Positions 26,873 through 38,738 of a stretch of 64,000 bases of DNA are shown in pieces (positions within the stretch are counted from its first letter, which is position 1; the number at the start of each line of letters is the position of its first letter). This DNA is from Rodentibacter pneumotropicus DSM 21403. GTDB lineage: Bacteria > Pseudomonadota > Gammaproteobacteria > Enterobacterales > Pasteurellaceae. The translations under genes and the position numbers were made by a program. The DNA lies in contig NZ_KB904052.1 of the NCBI RefSeq assembly GCF_000379905.1, positions 62,001-126,000 on the forward strand, read 5' to 3'. The notes beneath the pieces are model-generated. The model had not been told where the DNA came from, ran no database searches, and saw nothing but the letters and a program-made list of their open reading frames with translations.

Positions 26873-27682
26873 TTATAGAGTTCCATCGTCAGTTGCTTCT
26901 TTTGCTACGCCGATGATTTCTGCCACTTTATCCCCTTCTTTGAAAAAGACGAAACCGCCGTTTTCCATTTTGGTCCAAGATTCATCTTTGGTTAGAGGAA
27001 AGGTAGTGATGATGGTAACTTTATCTCCATCTTTGGCATAATCGTTAAAATCAATTACCCCCTCATCATCAATACGGTGAGCTTTACCAAAAGGCGCTTT
27101 CCGAGTGAGATAATGCAAATTGGTTGCACAGTGGGCGATCATCCATTCACCATTAGAAAGGATAAAATTAAATGTACCATGTGTCGCCAATTTTTGGGTG
27201 ATATCTTGAATCGCTTCAAAAATTTGCATTTCTGACGGTTTTTTACGAAAACGATTTTTTAAATATTCAGCCATGTAACAAAATGCAGCTTCAGAATCTG
27301 TTGAACCTATTGGTTGGCAGAAACTCTCGGACATATCCGGTAAATCTTTCAAATTACCATTATGTGCAAACACCCAATTTTCACCCCAAATTTCGCGAAT
27401 AAAAGGATGGGTATTTTCAATATTTACTTCACCTTGTGTAGCTTTACGAATGTGTGCAATCACATTAAGTGATTTTATTTGATATTGTTTTACACAATCG
27501 GCGATAGGAGAATCGGAGGCAGGGCGATTATCTCGGAAAATCCGTACTCCCCGTCCTTCAAAAAAAGCGATACCGAAACCGTCGGAATGACGTCCTGTTA
27601 AGCCTGCCCGGCGACGGAAACCTTCAAAAGAAAACACGATATCTGTTGGAGTGTTACAGTTCATGCCAAGTAATTGACACAT
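26873..27682 (-). CDS. yafJ: YafJ-like class II glutamine amidotransferase
   Basis: The 269-residue protein has the N-terminal nucleophile Cys2 (MCQLLGMNCNTP) exposed after Met removal, the glutamine-site segment GRHSDGFGIAFFEGRGVRIF near residues 30-50, VIAHIRKATQGEVNIENTHP near 75 and the oxyanion segment FAHNGNLKDL near 109. It is a stand-alone GATase domain, with no synthase domain fused. The family member in E. coli is called YafJ and its ammonia acceptor is not established. A 10-base-arm hairpin lies in its leader. Confidence 0.85.
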   Translation of the reverse strand: MCQLLGMNCNTPTDIVFSFEGFRRRAGLTGRHSDGFGIAFFEGRGVRIFRDNRPASDSPIADCVKQYQIKSLNVIAHIRKATQGEVNIENTHPFIREIWGENWVFAHNGNLKDLPDMSESFCQPIGSTDSEAAFCYMAEYLKNRFRKKPSEMQIFEAIQDITQKLATHGTFNFILSNGEWMIAHCATNLHYLTRKAPFGKAHRIDDEGVIDFNDYAKDGDKVTIITTFPLTKDESWTKMENGGFVFFKEGDKVAEIIGVAKEATDDGTL

Positions 27683-27712
27683 AAAACCCTTCTAAAATAT
27701 AACTAAATGAAT

Positions 27713-27752
27713 AACCCTATAAGAGGGGTAGATTTAACACCATTATAGGGTT
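27713..27752 (-). terminator. Inverted repeat between cybC and yafJ
   Basis: Perfect arms AACCCTATAA (27713-27722) and TTATAGGGTT (27743-27752) flank a 20-base loop. It lies after the cybC stop and 31 bases before the yafJ start. The T-run is poor, so it could be a terminator or a leader structure. Confidence 0.45.
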
Positions 27753-27812
27753 GATTTCAAGAGAGATAAGGGAGGATTTTTAGACAAAAATATTACATAA
27801 AATAGCGTAAAA

Positions 27813-28196
27813 TTATTTATACAATTTGTGATACATTGTTCTTAGCTCAGGTAGCTCGCTGAGCTTTTCTTTAGCCTCATTTAATTTATTCTGTTTCGCC
27901 AGAACCGAGGCTTCCGTTGCAACGTCAATGACTTTTTGTAACCCTTGTTGATAGCCTGAAAATTGTGATGTATCTCCGTTCCATTTAGGCGGAACGGTCG
28001 CTTTGGATTTTTCTGCTGCGTCAATAAATTTTGCCATGCTGTCTTGAAATTCTTCAGAAGAATTTGCACGGTTAGCAAAATTTAAACGTTGCGCCATAAT
28101 GGTCATTTCATCACGAAGATTGACAAGTTCTTCTGATGAAGCAAAAGTAGAGGTAGCAGTGATTGCAATAGCAATAAATGTAAGAAGTTTTTTCAT
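27813..28196 (-). CDS. cybC: Soluble cytochrome b562 (CybC family)
   Basis: The 127-residue precursor has a clear signal peptide, MKKLLTFIAIAITATSTFAS, with cleavage near residue 19-20. The mature part is a four-helix bundle of about 107 residues. Aligned to E. coli cytochrome b562, the haem ligands are kept: Met31 (in RDEMTIMAQRL, equivalent to Met7) and His123 (in ELRTMYHKLYK, equivalent to His102). No CXXCH is present, so haem would be noncovalent. It is monocistronic, set off by a USS hairpin from murQ upstream. The physiological partner of this family is unknown. Confidence 0.85.
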   Translation of the reverse strand: MKKLLTFIAIAITATSTFASSEELVNLRDEMTIMAQRLNFANRANSSEEFQDSMAKFIDAAEKSKATVPPKWNGDTSQFSGYQQGLQKVIDVATEASVLAKQNKLNEAKEKLSELPELRTMYHKLYK

Positions 28197-28285
28197 AGTA
28201 TGTTCCGATTTTGTTCCTATATAGAATTGATAACGTTATTTAAAAATCAATATGATAAATAACAAGACAGATTTTATCCTATCAG

Positions 28286-28317
28286 TAAAAATGCGGTCAA
28301 ATTTAACCGCACTTTCC
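28286..28317 (-). terminator. Imperfect USS-pair terminator of murQ
   Basis: On the minus strand AAAGTGCGGTTAA pairs with ACCGCATTTTTA; one arm has a mutated uptake core (ATGCGGT on the plus strand) but the hairpin and T-run remain. It lies just after the murQ stop. Confidence 0.7.
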
Positions 28318-28320
28318 GTT

Positions 28321-29283
<963 letters not shown>

Positions 29284-29317
29284 TCATTTTATACATTTCG
29301 ATGAATAAAAGAAAACG

Positions 29318-29410
29318 ATGAAAGTAATCGTTATTGGGGCTACCTATGTGACGAGGAAAGTGCGGGTTTACTTGGCGGACGATACATACAGTAAAATCCG
29401 TATTTACTAG
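29318..29410 (+). pseudogene. Short relic of a Rossmann-fold gene
   Basis: A 30-codon frame begins MKVIVIGATYVTRKV, typical of the first strand and glycine turn of FAD/NAD-binding oxidoreductases, then stops at TAG 29408-29410. The turn lacks a complete GxGxxG. It is probably the worn N terminus of a lost gene. It accounts for part of the 300-base gap between murQ and the sugar dehydrogenase; the rest shows only a fragment resembling intergenic repeats (GGTGGGCTTACCC). Confidence 0.3.
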
Positions 29411-29533
29411 GAAAAACCTTATTAATCCTGTCACTTACAAATTAAAAAGGTGGGCTTACCCTCACTTACTTTCCTACATAAAAGTATGCTACCATCCGCC
29501 CGTTTTACGTTCACTTATAAAAAGGAAATCTTT

Positions 29534-30949
29534 ATGAAAAAGACCGCACTTTCCCTTGCATTAGGGCTAATCACATCGACTTTTGTTTTTGCTAAAGCCG
29601 GCGACATATTTAATACCCAACAATCAGAACCATTCAGCGGTAAAGTATTGGTGGAAGGTTTGCAAAGCCCTTGGGATATGGCGATCGACCGCAACGGGCA
29701 GCTTTGGGTCACGGAAGTGGGCGGAAATATTTTGTTGGTGGATGCGGAAACGGGAAAACATCAGGTGATTCATCATTTTGATGATGTGGTGAATGGTGGT
29801 CAGCAGCAAGGTTTGTTGGGCTTGACGCTTGATCCGAATTTTCTATCCGGCAACGGTGAAAACGTACTTTATGCAGCTTATGCCTATAAAGGAAAAGACG
29901 GGCAAGAGTATACTAAAATCGTCAAGCTCACCTTAGATAAAATCGCCCGTAAAGTAGAAAAAACAGATATTGTGCTGGATCACTTGGCTTCTTTTACCGA
30001 TCACCAAGGCGGTCGCTTACGTTTAGGACCGGATGGAAAATTGTACTACACCATCGGCAACCAAGGTGCAAACCAATATTCCCGTACTTGTTATGCGGAT
30101 CGTGCGCAACGCTTACCGACTCAACAAGAAGTGGATAACAAAGACTTTGCCGCTTATGAAGGCAAAACCTTGCGTTTCAATGTTGATGGCTCGATTCCCG
30201 AAGATAATCCGGTTATTAACGGCGTGAGAAGCCATGTTTATACCTATGGACACCGCAATCCACAAGGTATTGTATTCGTGGGTGATAAATTATTCCAAGA
30301 AGAACAAGGACCGGGTTCGGATGATGAGGTGAATTTATTAGAAGCGGGGGCTAACTATGGTTGGCCGTATGTGGCAGGTTATCCCGATAACCAAAATTAC
30401 GTTTATACCAGCTATGCTACGGCAGAAAAATGTAATACCCTACCGGAAACTATCGGCGATACGAAATTTGAAACCTCTGGCGGTGCTGCGCCGAATAAAA
30501 TGGTGGCACAAAAAGAAACCGACTTTAAACAGGAAGAAAATTATCGCAATCCGTTAAAAACTTTCTTCACGGTGCGTAACGGACATAATATGTTCGATCC
30601 GAATTGTCCTGATTCCAGTTATTTATGTTGGCCGACTGCGGCACTCTCGAGTATTACTTATTACCCGAAAGATGGCAAAGTGAAAGAATGGCGCAATTCT
30701 ATTTTAGTGTCAGGGCTAAAAAGTGGTGGAATTTACCGTATGCCATTGAATGGTAACAGCGATGATGTACAAGGTGAACTCTATAAACATTTCACCAGTC
30801 CAAGTCGCTACCGCAATGTAGAAGTCAATCAAGACGGCAGTAAAATTTACGTGATGACCGATACTGCAGGAGCCTCACTTGGATTAGACGGCAAACAAAA
30901 TATGCAGATGCAAAATTCAGGTGCAATTTTGGTGTTTGAGGCTAAGTAG
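29534..30949 (+). CDS. Periplasmic PQQ-dependent sugar dehydrogenase (sGDH family)
   Basis: From the ATG at 29534, after AAAGGAAATCTTT, the product has 471 residues and a signal peptide, MKKTALSLALGLITSTFVFA. An upstream in-frame ATG (29450) would bury the signal peptide and is rejected. It follows the Acinetobacter soluble glucose dehydrogenase over its length, with the catalytic-His segment TDHQGGRLRLGPDGKLYYTI, GHRNPQGIVF with the Arg-Asn pair, and EQGPGSDDEVNLLEAGANYG. It should be a beta-propeller that oxidises aldose sugars with PQQ and Ca2+. No PQQ-synthesis gene is in the window, so cofactor would be scavenged. A strong hairpin terminator follows. Confidence 0.88.
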   Translation: MKKTALSLALGLITSTFVFAKAGDIFNTQQSEPFSGKVLVEGLQSPWDMAIDRNGQLWVTEVGGNILLVDAETGKHQVIHHFDDVVNGGQQQGLLGLTLDPNFLSGNGENVLYAAYAYKGKDGQEYTKIVKLTLDKIARKVEKTDIVLDHLASFTDHQGGRLRLGPDGKLYYTIGNQGANQYSRTCYADRAQRLPTQQEVDNKDFAAYEGKTLRFNVDGSIPEDNPVINGVRSHVYTYGHRNPQGIVFVGDKLFQEEQGPGSDDEVNLLEAGANYGWPYVAGYPDNQNYVYTSYATAEKCNTLPETIGDTKFETSGGAAPNKMVAQKETDFKQEENYRNPLKTFFTVRNGHNMFDPNCPDSSYLCWPTAALSSITYYPKDGKVKEWRNSILVSGLKSGGIYRMPLNGNSDDVQGELYKHFTSPSRYRNVEVNQDGSKIYVMTDTAGASLGLDGKQNMQMQNSGAILVFEAK

Positions 30950-30956
30950 GAAAGAT

Positions 30957-30988
30957 AGGGCATGTAGATTGACACAATTACATGCCCT
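30957..30988 (+). terminator. Rho-independent terminator of the sugar dehydrogenase
   Basis: Perfect arms AGGGCATGTA (30957-30966) and TACATGCCCT (30979-30988) with a 12-base loop are followed by TTAATATATTTTTT. Not a USS-type hairpin. Confidence 0.85.
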
Positions 30989-31063
30989 TTAATATATTTT
31001 TTAATAATGTTCAGACATATGAGAAACCAGCACATTCCATTATTTTGTTTGTATTAGCTTAAG

Positions 31064-32245
31064 CTATGGTACAAAATAGTGCGGCACAAAATGACTATCG
31101 TTTCCTGTCACAGCTGTGAAATCCTCACGTAACCCCATACCACAAGCCACATCACCGATGACCCAAGAACCAATGACCGGATACATCCCGTAAAAATTAG
31201 GCAGTTCAAATTTTTGTTGGTAAATATAGCCTGATGTATCATAGAAGGCCGAATGTTCACTCCCTTTAGCGGCAAATTCTACGCCATTACTTTTTTCATA
31301 ATAGAATAGGTTAGCCCCTTCTCGACCAAGCATCGGTTTTTTTACCCAGATTGTGTTGCGATCGGTAATATCGAATTTGTTAAAATAAGCCGGCAGTAAA
31401 TTCGGGTGGTTCGGATAACGTTGCCATAATTTTGCGAGTAATGCTTTGTTACTTAATAACATTTTCCAAGCAGGCTCAATAAAGTGTGTGTTCGCAGTAG
31501 GGACATATTGGGCAAATTCTGCACCGCTTAACCATTCCAAAGGGTAAAGTTTGAAAAGCATCTCAATAGGCGCATCGTTTAAATCGACAAATTCTTTACC
31601 TTCCTTGTTATAGCCAATGTCTTCCACCGCAAGTTGGTGGATATTCCAGCCTGCATTGTAAGCAACGTCTGCGAGATAATCTACATTTCCCCAATCTTCC
31701 CGACCGGCTTCTTGCATTGCACTGAAATAGAAATCGTTTTTTCCGCTTTGCTGTTTGAGAAAGGTGAAATGTTTAAGTAATTCTTCGTGAATCCAATTAA
31801 ATTGATCACGATGTTGCAAACCTTCAATTTGTTCTAACCATTGCCATTGTACAACGGCAGCCTCCAGTAAAGAGGTGGGCGTATCGGCGTTGTATTCAAA
31901 CATTTTTAAATTTTCACCATCATAGCCAAAATCAAAACGTCCGTATAAATAGGGTGCTTGCTTGCGCCACGAGTTTTCAATTAATTGTTTTTGCAAATCG
32001 GTAAAACGATAATGGGCATAATCACCTTGTCTGATTTCATCGGCGACAAAATCTAAACACATTGTGTGCAATTCATTTGTTGTATCTTCAATCCGATCAA
32101 TCTCCGCTAAGGTAAATTCATAAGCGACATTATCCGACCAATAATGAGAACCGTCACTGGAAGGCAAATTGTAATAATCAAATCCGACATCAAGCAGTTG
32201 TTGCACCATATCGGGACGGGTTGGAAAACCGGTTATGCGTTTCAT
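31064..32245 (-). CDS. ygiC: YgiC-like ATP-grasp glutathionylspermidine synthase homologue
   Basis: The 393-residue protein has the C-terminal synthetase half of glutathionylspermidine synthase and lacks the amidase half. Characteristic segments are RFDFGYDGENLKMFEYNADT near residues 103-122 (metal/ATP site), WVKKPMLGREGANLFYYEKS near residues 308-327 (ATP-grasp lysine region) and the C terminus with YPVIGSWVIGDVACGMGLRE. It is a predicted ATP-dependent ligase; substrates of the YgiC branch are not known. It ends the operon DUF2251, yigB, ygiB, ygiC. ygiB and ygiC are neighbours in many gammaproteobacteria, suggesting a shared function. Confidence 0.85.
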   Translation of the reverse strand: MKRITGFPTRPDMVQQLLDVGFDYYNLPSSDGSHYWSDNVAYEFTLAEIDRIEDTTNELHTMCLDFVADEIRQGDYAHYRFTDLQKQLIENSWRKQAPYLYGRFDFGYDGENLKMFEYNADTPTSLLEAAVVQWQWLEQIEGLQHRDQFNWIHEELLKHFTFLKQQSGKNDFYFSAMQEAGREDWGNVDYLADVAYNAGWNIHQLAVEDIGYNKEGKEFVDLNDAPIEMLFKLYPLEWLSGAEFAQYVPTANTHFIEPAWKMLLSNKALLAKLWQRYPNHPNLLPAYFNKFDITDRNTIWVKKPMLGREGANLFYYEKSNGVEFAAKGSEHSAFYDTSGYIYQQKFELPNFYGMYPVIGSWVIGDVACGMGLREDFTAVTGNDSHFVPHYFVP

Positions 32246-32246
32246 T

Positions 32247-32864
32247 TTAACCTCCGCTACTACGGTTTGAATTGCTTGGGCTGCTAAAACCGCCTCGTGA
32301 AACCGGTTTGCTGTTCATACTTCCTGCATTGCCTTTTACGAGCATTGGTTTGCCTACGGAACGGTTGGTTTGAGGCTGGATGACTTGCCCGCTTGGGGTG
32401 GAGACGGCACGATTACTTGGATGATAGCTCGGACCTAAAAAGTTACTAATGGCACGGGCTGCTATATATCCCATCACACCACCGGCAACCGCTGCGCCTA
32501 AGGAAGGATCGCTACTTTCAGCATTAGCAGTGGTTTCCCCGTTTACATTGTTGGATTCAGATGCTGCAGGATTGTTTTGGTTGGCGTTTTGCCATTCACC
32601 ATTGACGGCATTGGCATTTTCACTGTTATTGCGTAAACCTAAACCGGAGAGAGAAGCGCTGTTTTGTTGTGCCTGAGTATTCACATTAGTCGGTGCTGCT
32701 TGTGCATTTTTGTCTGCTTCGCATAACTCAATTTTTTTCCAATCGGCGAGGCAATCTTCAAGGGAATGGTACACATCCCGTTGTACTTCTTCTTCCGAAC
32801 AGCCACCAAGTAATGCGACAATGGAAAGAGTAACGAGAATTTGGTTTTTCTTTTTCATATTCAT
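32247..32864 (-). CDS. ygiB: YgiB-like (DUF1190) lipoprotein
   Basis: The 205-residue frame has a second start at Met3, and either gives a lipoprotein signal ending in IVALLGGCSEE, with the lipid-modified Cys near residue 22. A short Cys-containing domain follows (YHSLEDCLADWKKIELCEAD), then a low-complexity Asn/Gln/Ala/Ser-rich stretch, a Gly/Ala helix (LGAAVAGGVMGYIAARAISN) and a Ser/Gly tail. It is the membrane or periplasmic partner of ygiC, which begins two bases later. Its start overlaps the yigB stop by four bases. Function unknown. Confidence 0.8.
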   Translation of the reverse strand: MNMKKKNQILVTLSIVALLGGCSEEEVQRDVYHSLEDCLADWKKIELCEADKNAQAAPTNVNTQAQQNSASLSGLGLRNNSENANAVNGEWQNANQNNPAASESNNVNGETTANAESSDPSLGAAVAGGVMGYIAARAISNFLGPSYHPSNRAVSTPSGQVIQPQTNRSVGKPMLVKGNAGSMNSKPVSRGGFSSPSNSNRSSGG

Positions 32865-33565
32865 AGTAATAAGAGTTTAGTTAAGTTGTTGATTTCTAAA
32901 GTAGGTAAAAGAGTTGCTTGTGGAAAATCAATGAGATGTTTATCCGATAAATTAATCCACACCGCTTGGCAACCTGCTTGAATCGCCCCTTGTACATCTG
33001 TCGTTAAGTTATCGCCCACATGCAAAATTTCTTGTGGCGAAACATTAAAATAGTGTGCGGTTTGTTGGAACAGATCTTCATGAGGTTTCGCCCTGCCATG
33101 TTCGCCACCACGTAAAATAAGGTCAAATTGTGATAATCCAATACGTAAAGGATCCACATTGCCATTGGTGATGGCACAGAGTTTATAGCCTGTTTTTAAA
33201 TGATTTAATACCCTTAGCGTGTCTTGGGGAACATCAATTTGATGTCGCCAATGTAAAAATTCATTCATTGAGCGTGCTAAAGTGCGGTCAATTTCAACCG
33301 CACTTTTTCCCTGTGCATTTAAAAATTGGTGTAATGCTTCTTTTCTCCACTCTGTTACATCTTCGCTTAAAAGAGGATTTTCTTGTGCAACACGTTCTTT
33401 CCAATCCAACCACTCTGTTTCAAACGTTGGGCATTGAGTTAGGTCTTGCGTGAATTGCACAAAGCGTGAAACAGCGGTGCGAATCACATCATGGTTATCA
33501 TAGAGAGTGTCGTCCAAATCAAAGCTAATGACTTTGAAAGGCTGAAGATTGCGATAAAATTTCAT
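32861..33565 (-). CDS. yigB: HAD-family phosphatase YigB
   Basis: The 234-residue protein has HAD motif I SFDLDDTLYDN (about residues 14-24), motif II CAITNGN near residue 132, a motif III Lys in GRAKPHEDLFQQ and motif IV EILHVGDNLTTDV near 178. It matches E. coli YigB along its length, including the RFYR-like start and the IDVPQDTLRVL segment. YigB is one of the phosphatases that dephosphorylate the riboflavin intermediate 5-amino-6-(5-phosphoribitylamino)uracil. Its ATG abuts the DUF2251 stop. An inverted USS pair lies inside the gene at 33279-33308. Confidence 0.87.
   Translation of the reverse strand: MKFYRNLQPFKVISFDLDDTLYDNHDVIRTAVSRFVQFTQDLTQCPTFETEWLDWKERVAQENPLLSEDVTEWRKEALHQFLNAQGKSAVEIDRTLARSMNEFLHWRHQIDVPQDTLRVLNHLKTGYKLCAITNGNVDPLRIGLSQFDLILRGGEHGRAKPHEDLFQQTAHYFNVSPQEILHVGDNLTTDVQGAIQAGCQAVWINLSDKHLIDFPQATLLPTLEINNLTKLLLL
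33279..33308. repeat. Inverted uptake-signal pair inside yigB
   Basis: AAAGTGCGGT and ACCGCACTTT with an 8-base loop sit within the coding sequence and encode the KSAVEIDRTLA segment. A T-run follows only in the plus (antisense) direction, so it would not stop the sense transcript but could stop an antisense one. Confidence 0.7.
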
Positions 33566-33985
33566 TTATTTGATGGTTTTTACGCCAAGCCATTGCTCGG
33601 CTTTATCGTTGCTGAGTTGTTCTCGTGTCCACATACTCATTAAATTCGGTTGTGGATATTTATTGCTGTTATAACCGACTAAGCGAGCAAAATCAAATAC
33701 TGCGTGTGGATAACCGTTAATTAAGAGCAGGGCTAAATAGCCGTTTTTATCCCAACAAATTTCCAATTTACGGGCTTCGTGGTGATTTGAGGTGGAATCC
33801 ACATTGTAAACGTGCAATACATCCACAATCGGTTGACCGTTTTGACGCATATCAAGTGCGTAAAAATAACCGGTTTCACCATCATCTTCAAACATCACTG
33901 CAAGATGATCATGCACGGTTGAATGAGTCCCTACTTGTTTTGGCTGACCGAGAAAGAGTTCGTCTTCAAGGGTTAAATGTAACAT
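33566..33985 (-). CDS. DUF2251 protein
   Basis: The 139-residue soluble protein opens MLHLTLEDELFLGQPKQVGT and contains VMFEDDGETGYFYALDMRQN (about residues 30-49) and a C-terminal MSMWTREQLSNDKAEQW. This is the small Pasteurellaceae/enterobacterial family DUF2251, function unknown. It has no signal peptide or membrane segment. It heads the operon with yigB, ygiB and ygiC (direct abutment with yigB) and lies behind the eno terminator. The start follows AAGGAAAG. Confidence 0.75.
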   Translation of the reverse strand: MLHLTLEDELFLGQPKQVGTHSTVHDHLAVMFEDDGETGYFYALDMRQNGQPIVDVLHVYNVDSTSNHHEARKLEICWDKNGYLALLLINGYPHAVFDFARLVGYNSNKYPQPNLMSMWTREQLSNDKAEQWLGVKTIK

Positions 33986-34014
33986 TTTCTTTCCTTAAAA
34001 ATTCAATAGAAAAA

Positions 34015-34042
34015 CACCGCACTTTCTTCCAAAAGTGCGGTG
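34015..34042 (-). terminator. USS-pair terminator of eno
   Basis: Arms CACCGCACTTT and AAAGTGCGGTG flank a 6-base loop. On the minus strand a T5 run follows, 26 bases after the enolase stop. Confidence 0.85.
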
Positions 34043-34067
34043 CGATTCAGTTTAAACCAACCGAAGA

Positions 34068-35390
<1,323 letters not shown>

Positions 35391-35597
35391 CTATTTAAGA
35401 TTAACATTAAAAGATACTGGGGCATATATTAGAATGAATTTTAAAGTTTGTCTCTTAAAAAATATGATATTGATGAATAAACACTATAAATACAACAAAA
35501 ACGAAACAATCTTGATACAAGTTTGAGTCATTTGATTGTCACAAATCTTTTTTAGAATAAATTGAGTGATATATCACTTAATTTATGGGAGATTCTT

Positions 35598-36500
35598 ATG
35601 TTTATTTATCGAATTTTATTTGCCACATTGGTAATTACATTAATACCGAAAATATTGCTCGCAACCGAATCATCTTTTTCAAGTGTTTCTCAACAGTTAC
35701 AATTAATTGCTCATCGTGCAGGAAAAGACGATGCGCCGGAGAATACTTCATTTGCCATTAATGAGGCGCTGAAAAATAAAGCGGATGCAATTTGGATCTC
35801 CATTCAACTGTCAAAAGATCACATTCCTGTTCTATATCGTCCTCAGGATTTATCGGCGAATACTAATGCTAAAGGTTTTGTTTCAGAATATTCTGCGGCT
35901 GAATTAAAAAAATTGGATGCGGCATATTATTTCAAACCGAATGATGGTTATCCCTATCGTAATAAAGATATTGGTATTCCCAGTTTAGATGATATTTTAA
36001 TGTCTTATCCGGAAACCTTTTTCTATTTGGATCTAAAATCGCCCGATGCCGATCCTATAAGCATGAAAAATTCTTTGTTACAAGTACTGACCAAAAATAA
36101 GGCGTTTAACAGAGTGAGAGTGTACTCTACAAACAAGGCATTCACAGAGATTTTATCGCCGGAAATAGCGACTTTTGCTACACGGGATCTTACTCGACAA
36201 TATTTAGTCGAAACGGCATTAAACAGTAATCATTGTCCGACACCATTAAAAGAGGAATATTGGCATGGATTTGAACTTTATCGAAAAGTTAAAGTGGTTG
36301 AAACCTTTACATTAGGGGAAGGGGTAAGTGAAGCGGTATTAGCTTGGTCACCGGAAGATATAAAATGTTTTAAACAAAAACCTCAGCATATTATTTTATT
36401 CGGTATAAAAACAAAAGAAGACTTGGAGCTGGCGAATAAATTAGGTGTTGATGGTGTGATGGTTGATTCTCCTAAATACTTTTCTTCTTTGGCTCATTAA
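35598..36500 (+). CDS. GDPD-fold periplasmic protein lacking catalytic residues
   Basis: From the ATG at 35598 (after GGGAGATTCTT) the product has 300 residues with an N-terminal signal segment, MFIYRILFATLVITLIPKIL. The fold is that of glycerophosphodiester phosphodiesterases: LIAHRAGKDDAPENTSFAIN supplies the first His and the PENT motif. Next, however, where active enzymes have the metal ligands E-x-D and the catalytic HD, it has AIWISIQLSKD and PVLYRPQDL, and the later Glu is Asp in FFYLDLKSP. It is therefore probably not a phosphodiesterase, or uses different chemistry. Convergent with purB; alone between terminators. Confidence 0.8.
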   Translation: MFIYRILFATLVITLIPKILLATESSFSSVSQQLQLIAHRAGKDDAPENTSFAINEALKNKADAIWISIQLSKDHIPVLYRPQDLSANTNAKGFVSEYSAAELKKLDAAYYFKPNDGYPYRNKDIGIPSLDDILMSYPETFFYLDLKSPDADPISMKNSLLQVLTKNKAFNRVRVYSTNKAFTEILSPEIATFATRDLTRQYLVETALNSNHCPTPLKEEYWHGFELYRKVKVVETFTLGEGVSEAVLAWSPEDIKCFKQKPQHIILFGIKTKEDLELANKLGVDGVMVDSPKYFSSLAH

Positions 36501-36516
36501 TACTCTGTTATTCATA

Positions 36517-36560
36517 AGTGCGGTCAAAATTCTCATAGAATTTTGACCGCACTTTATTGT
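36517..36560. terminator. Long USS-pair terminator between the GDPD-like gene and purB
   Basis: Perfect 18-base arms, AAGTGCGGTCAAAATTCT and its complement, with loop CAT. Convergent genes end on both sides (36500 and 36567). Confidence 0.88.
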
Positions 36561-36566
36561 GTCAAA

Positions 36567-38592
<2,026 letters not shown>

Positions 38593-38738
38593 ATAAAAAC
38601 GTAATAGGCGTGATAAACAGGCTGAAATTGCACGCAATATAGCATTTTTACCGCCTGTTTTGAACTATCTCATTAAAAAAGAAGCGATCTTTTGATATGA
38701 TACCGCCAATTTATTTTCAAGATGAGAAAGGATAAGTT

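Noticed and set aside
27813-28196. c-type cytochrome
   Set aside because: There is no CXXCH; Met31 and His123 align with the noncovalent haem ligands of cytochrome b562.
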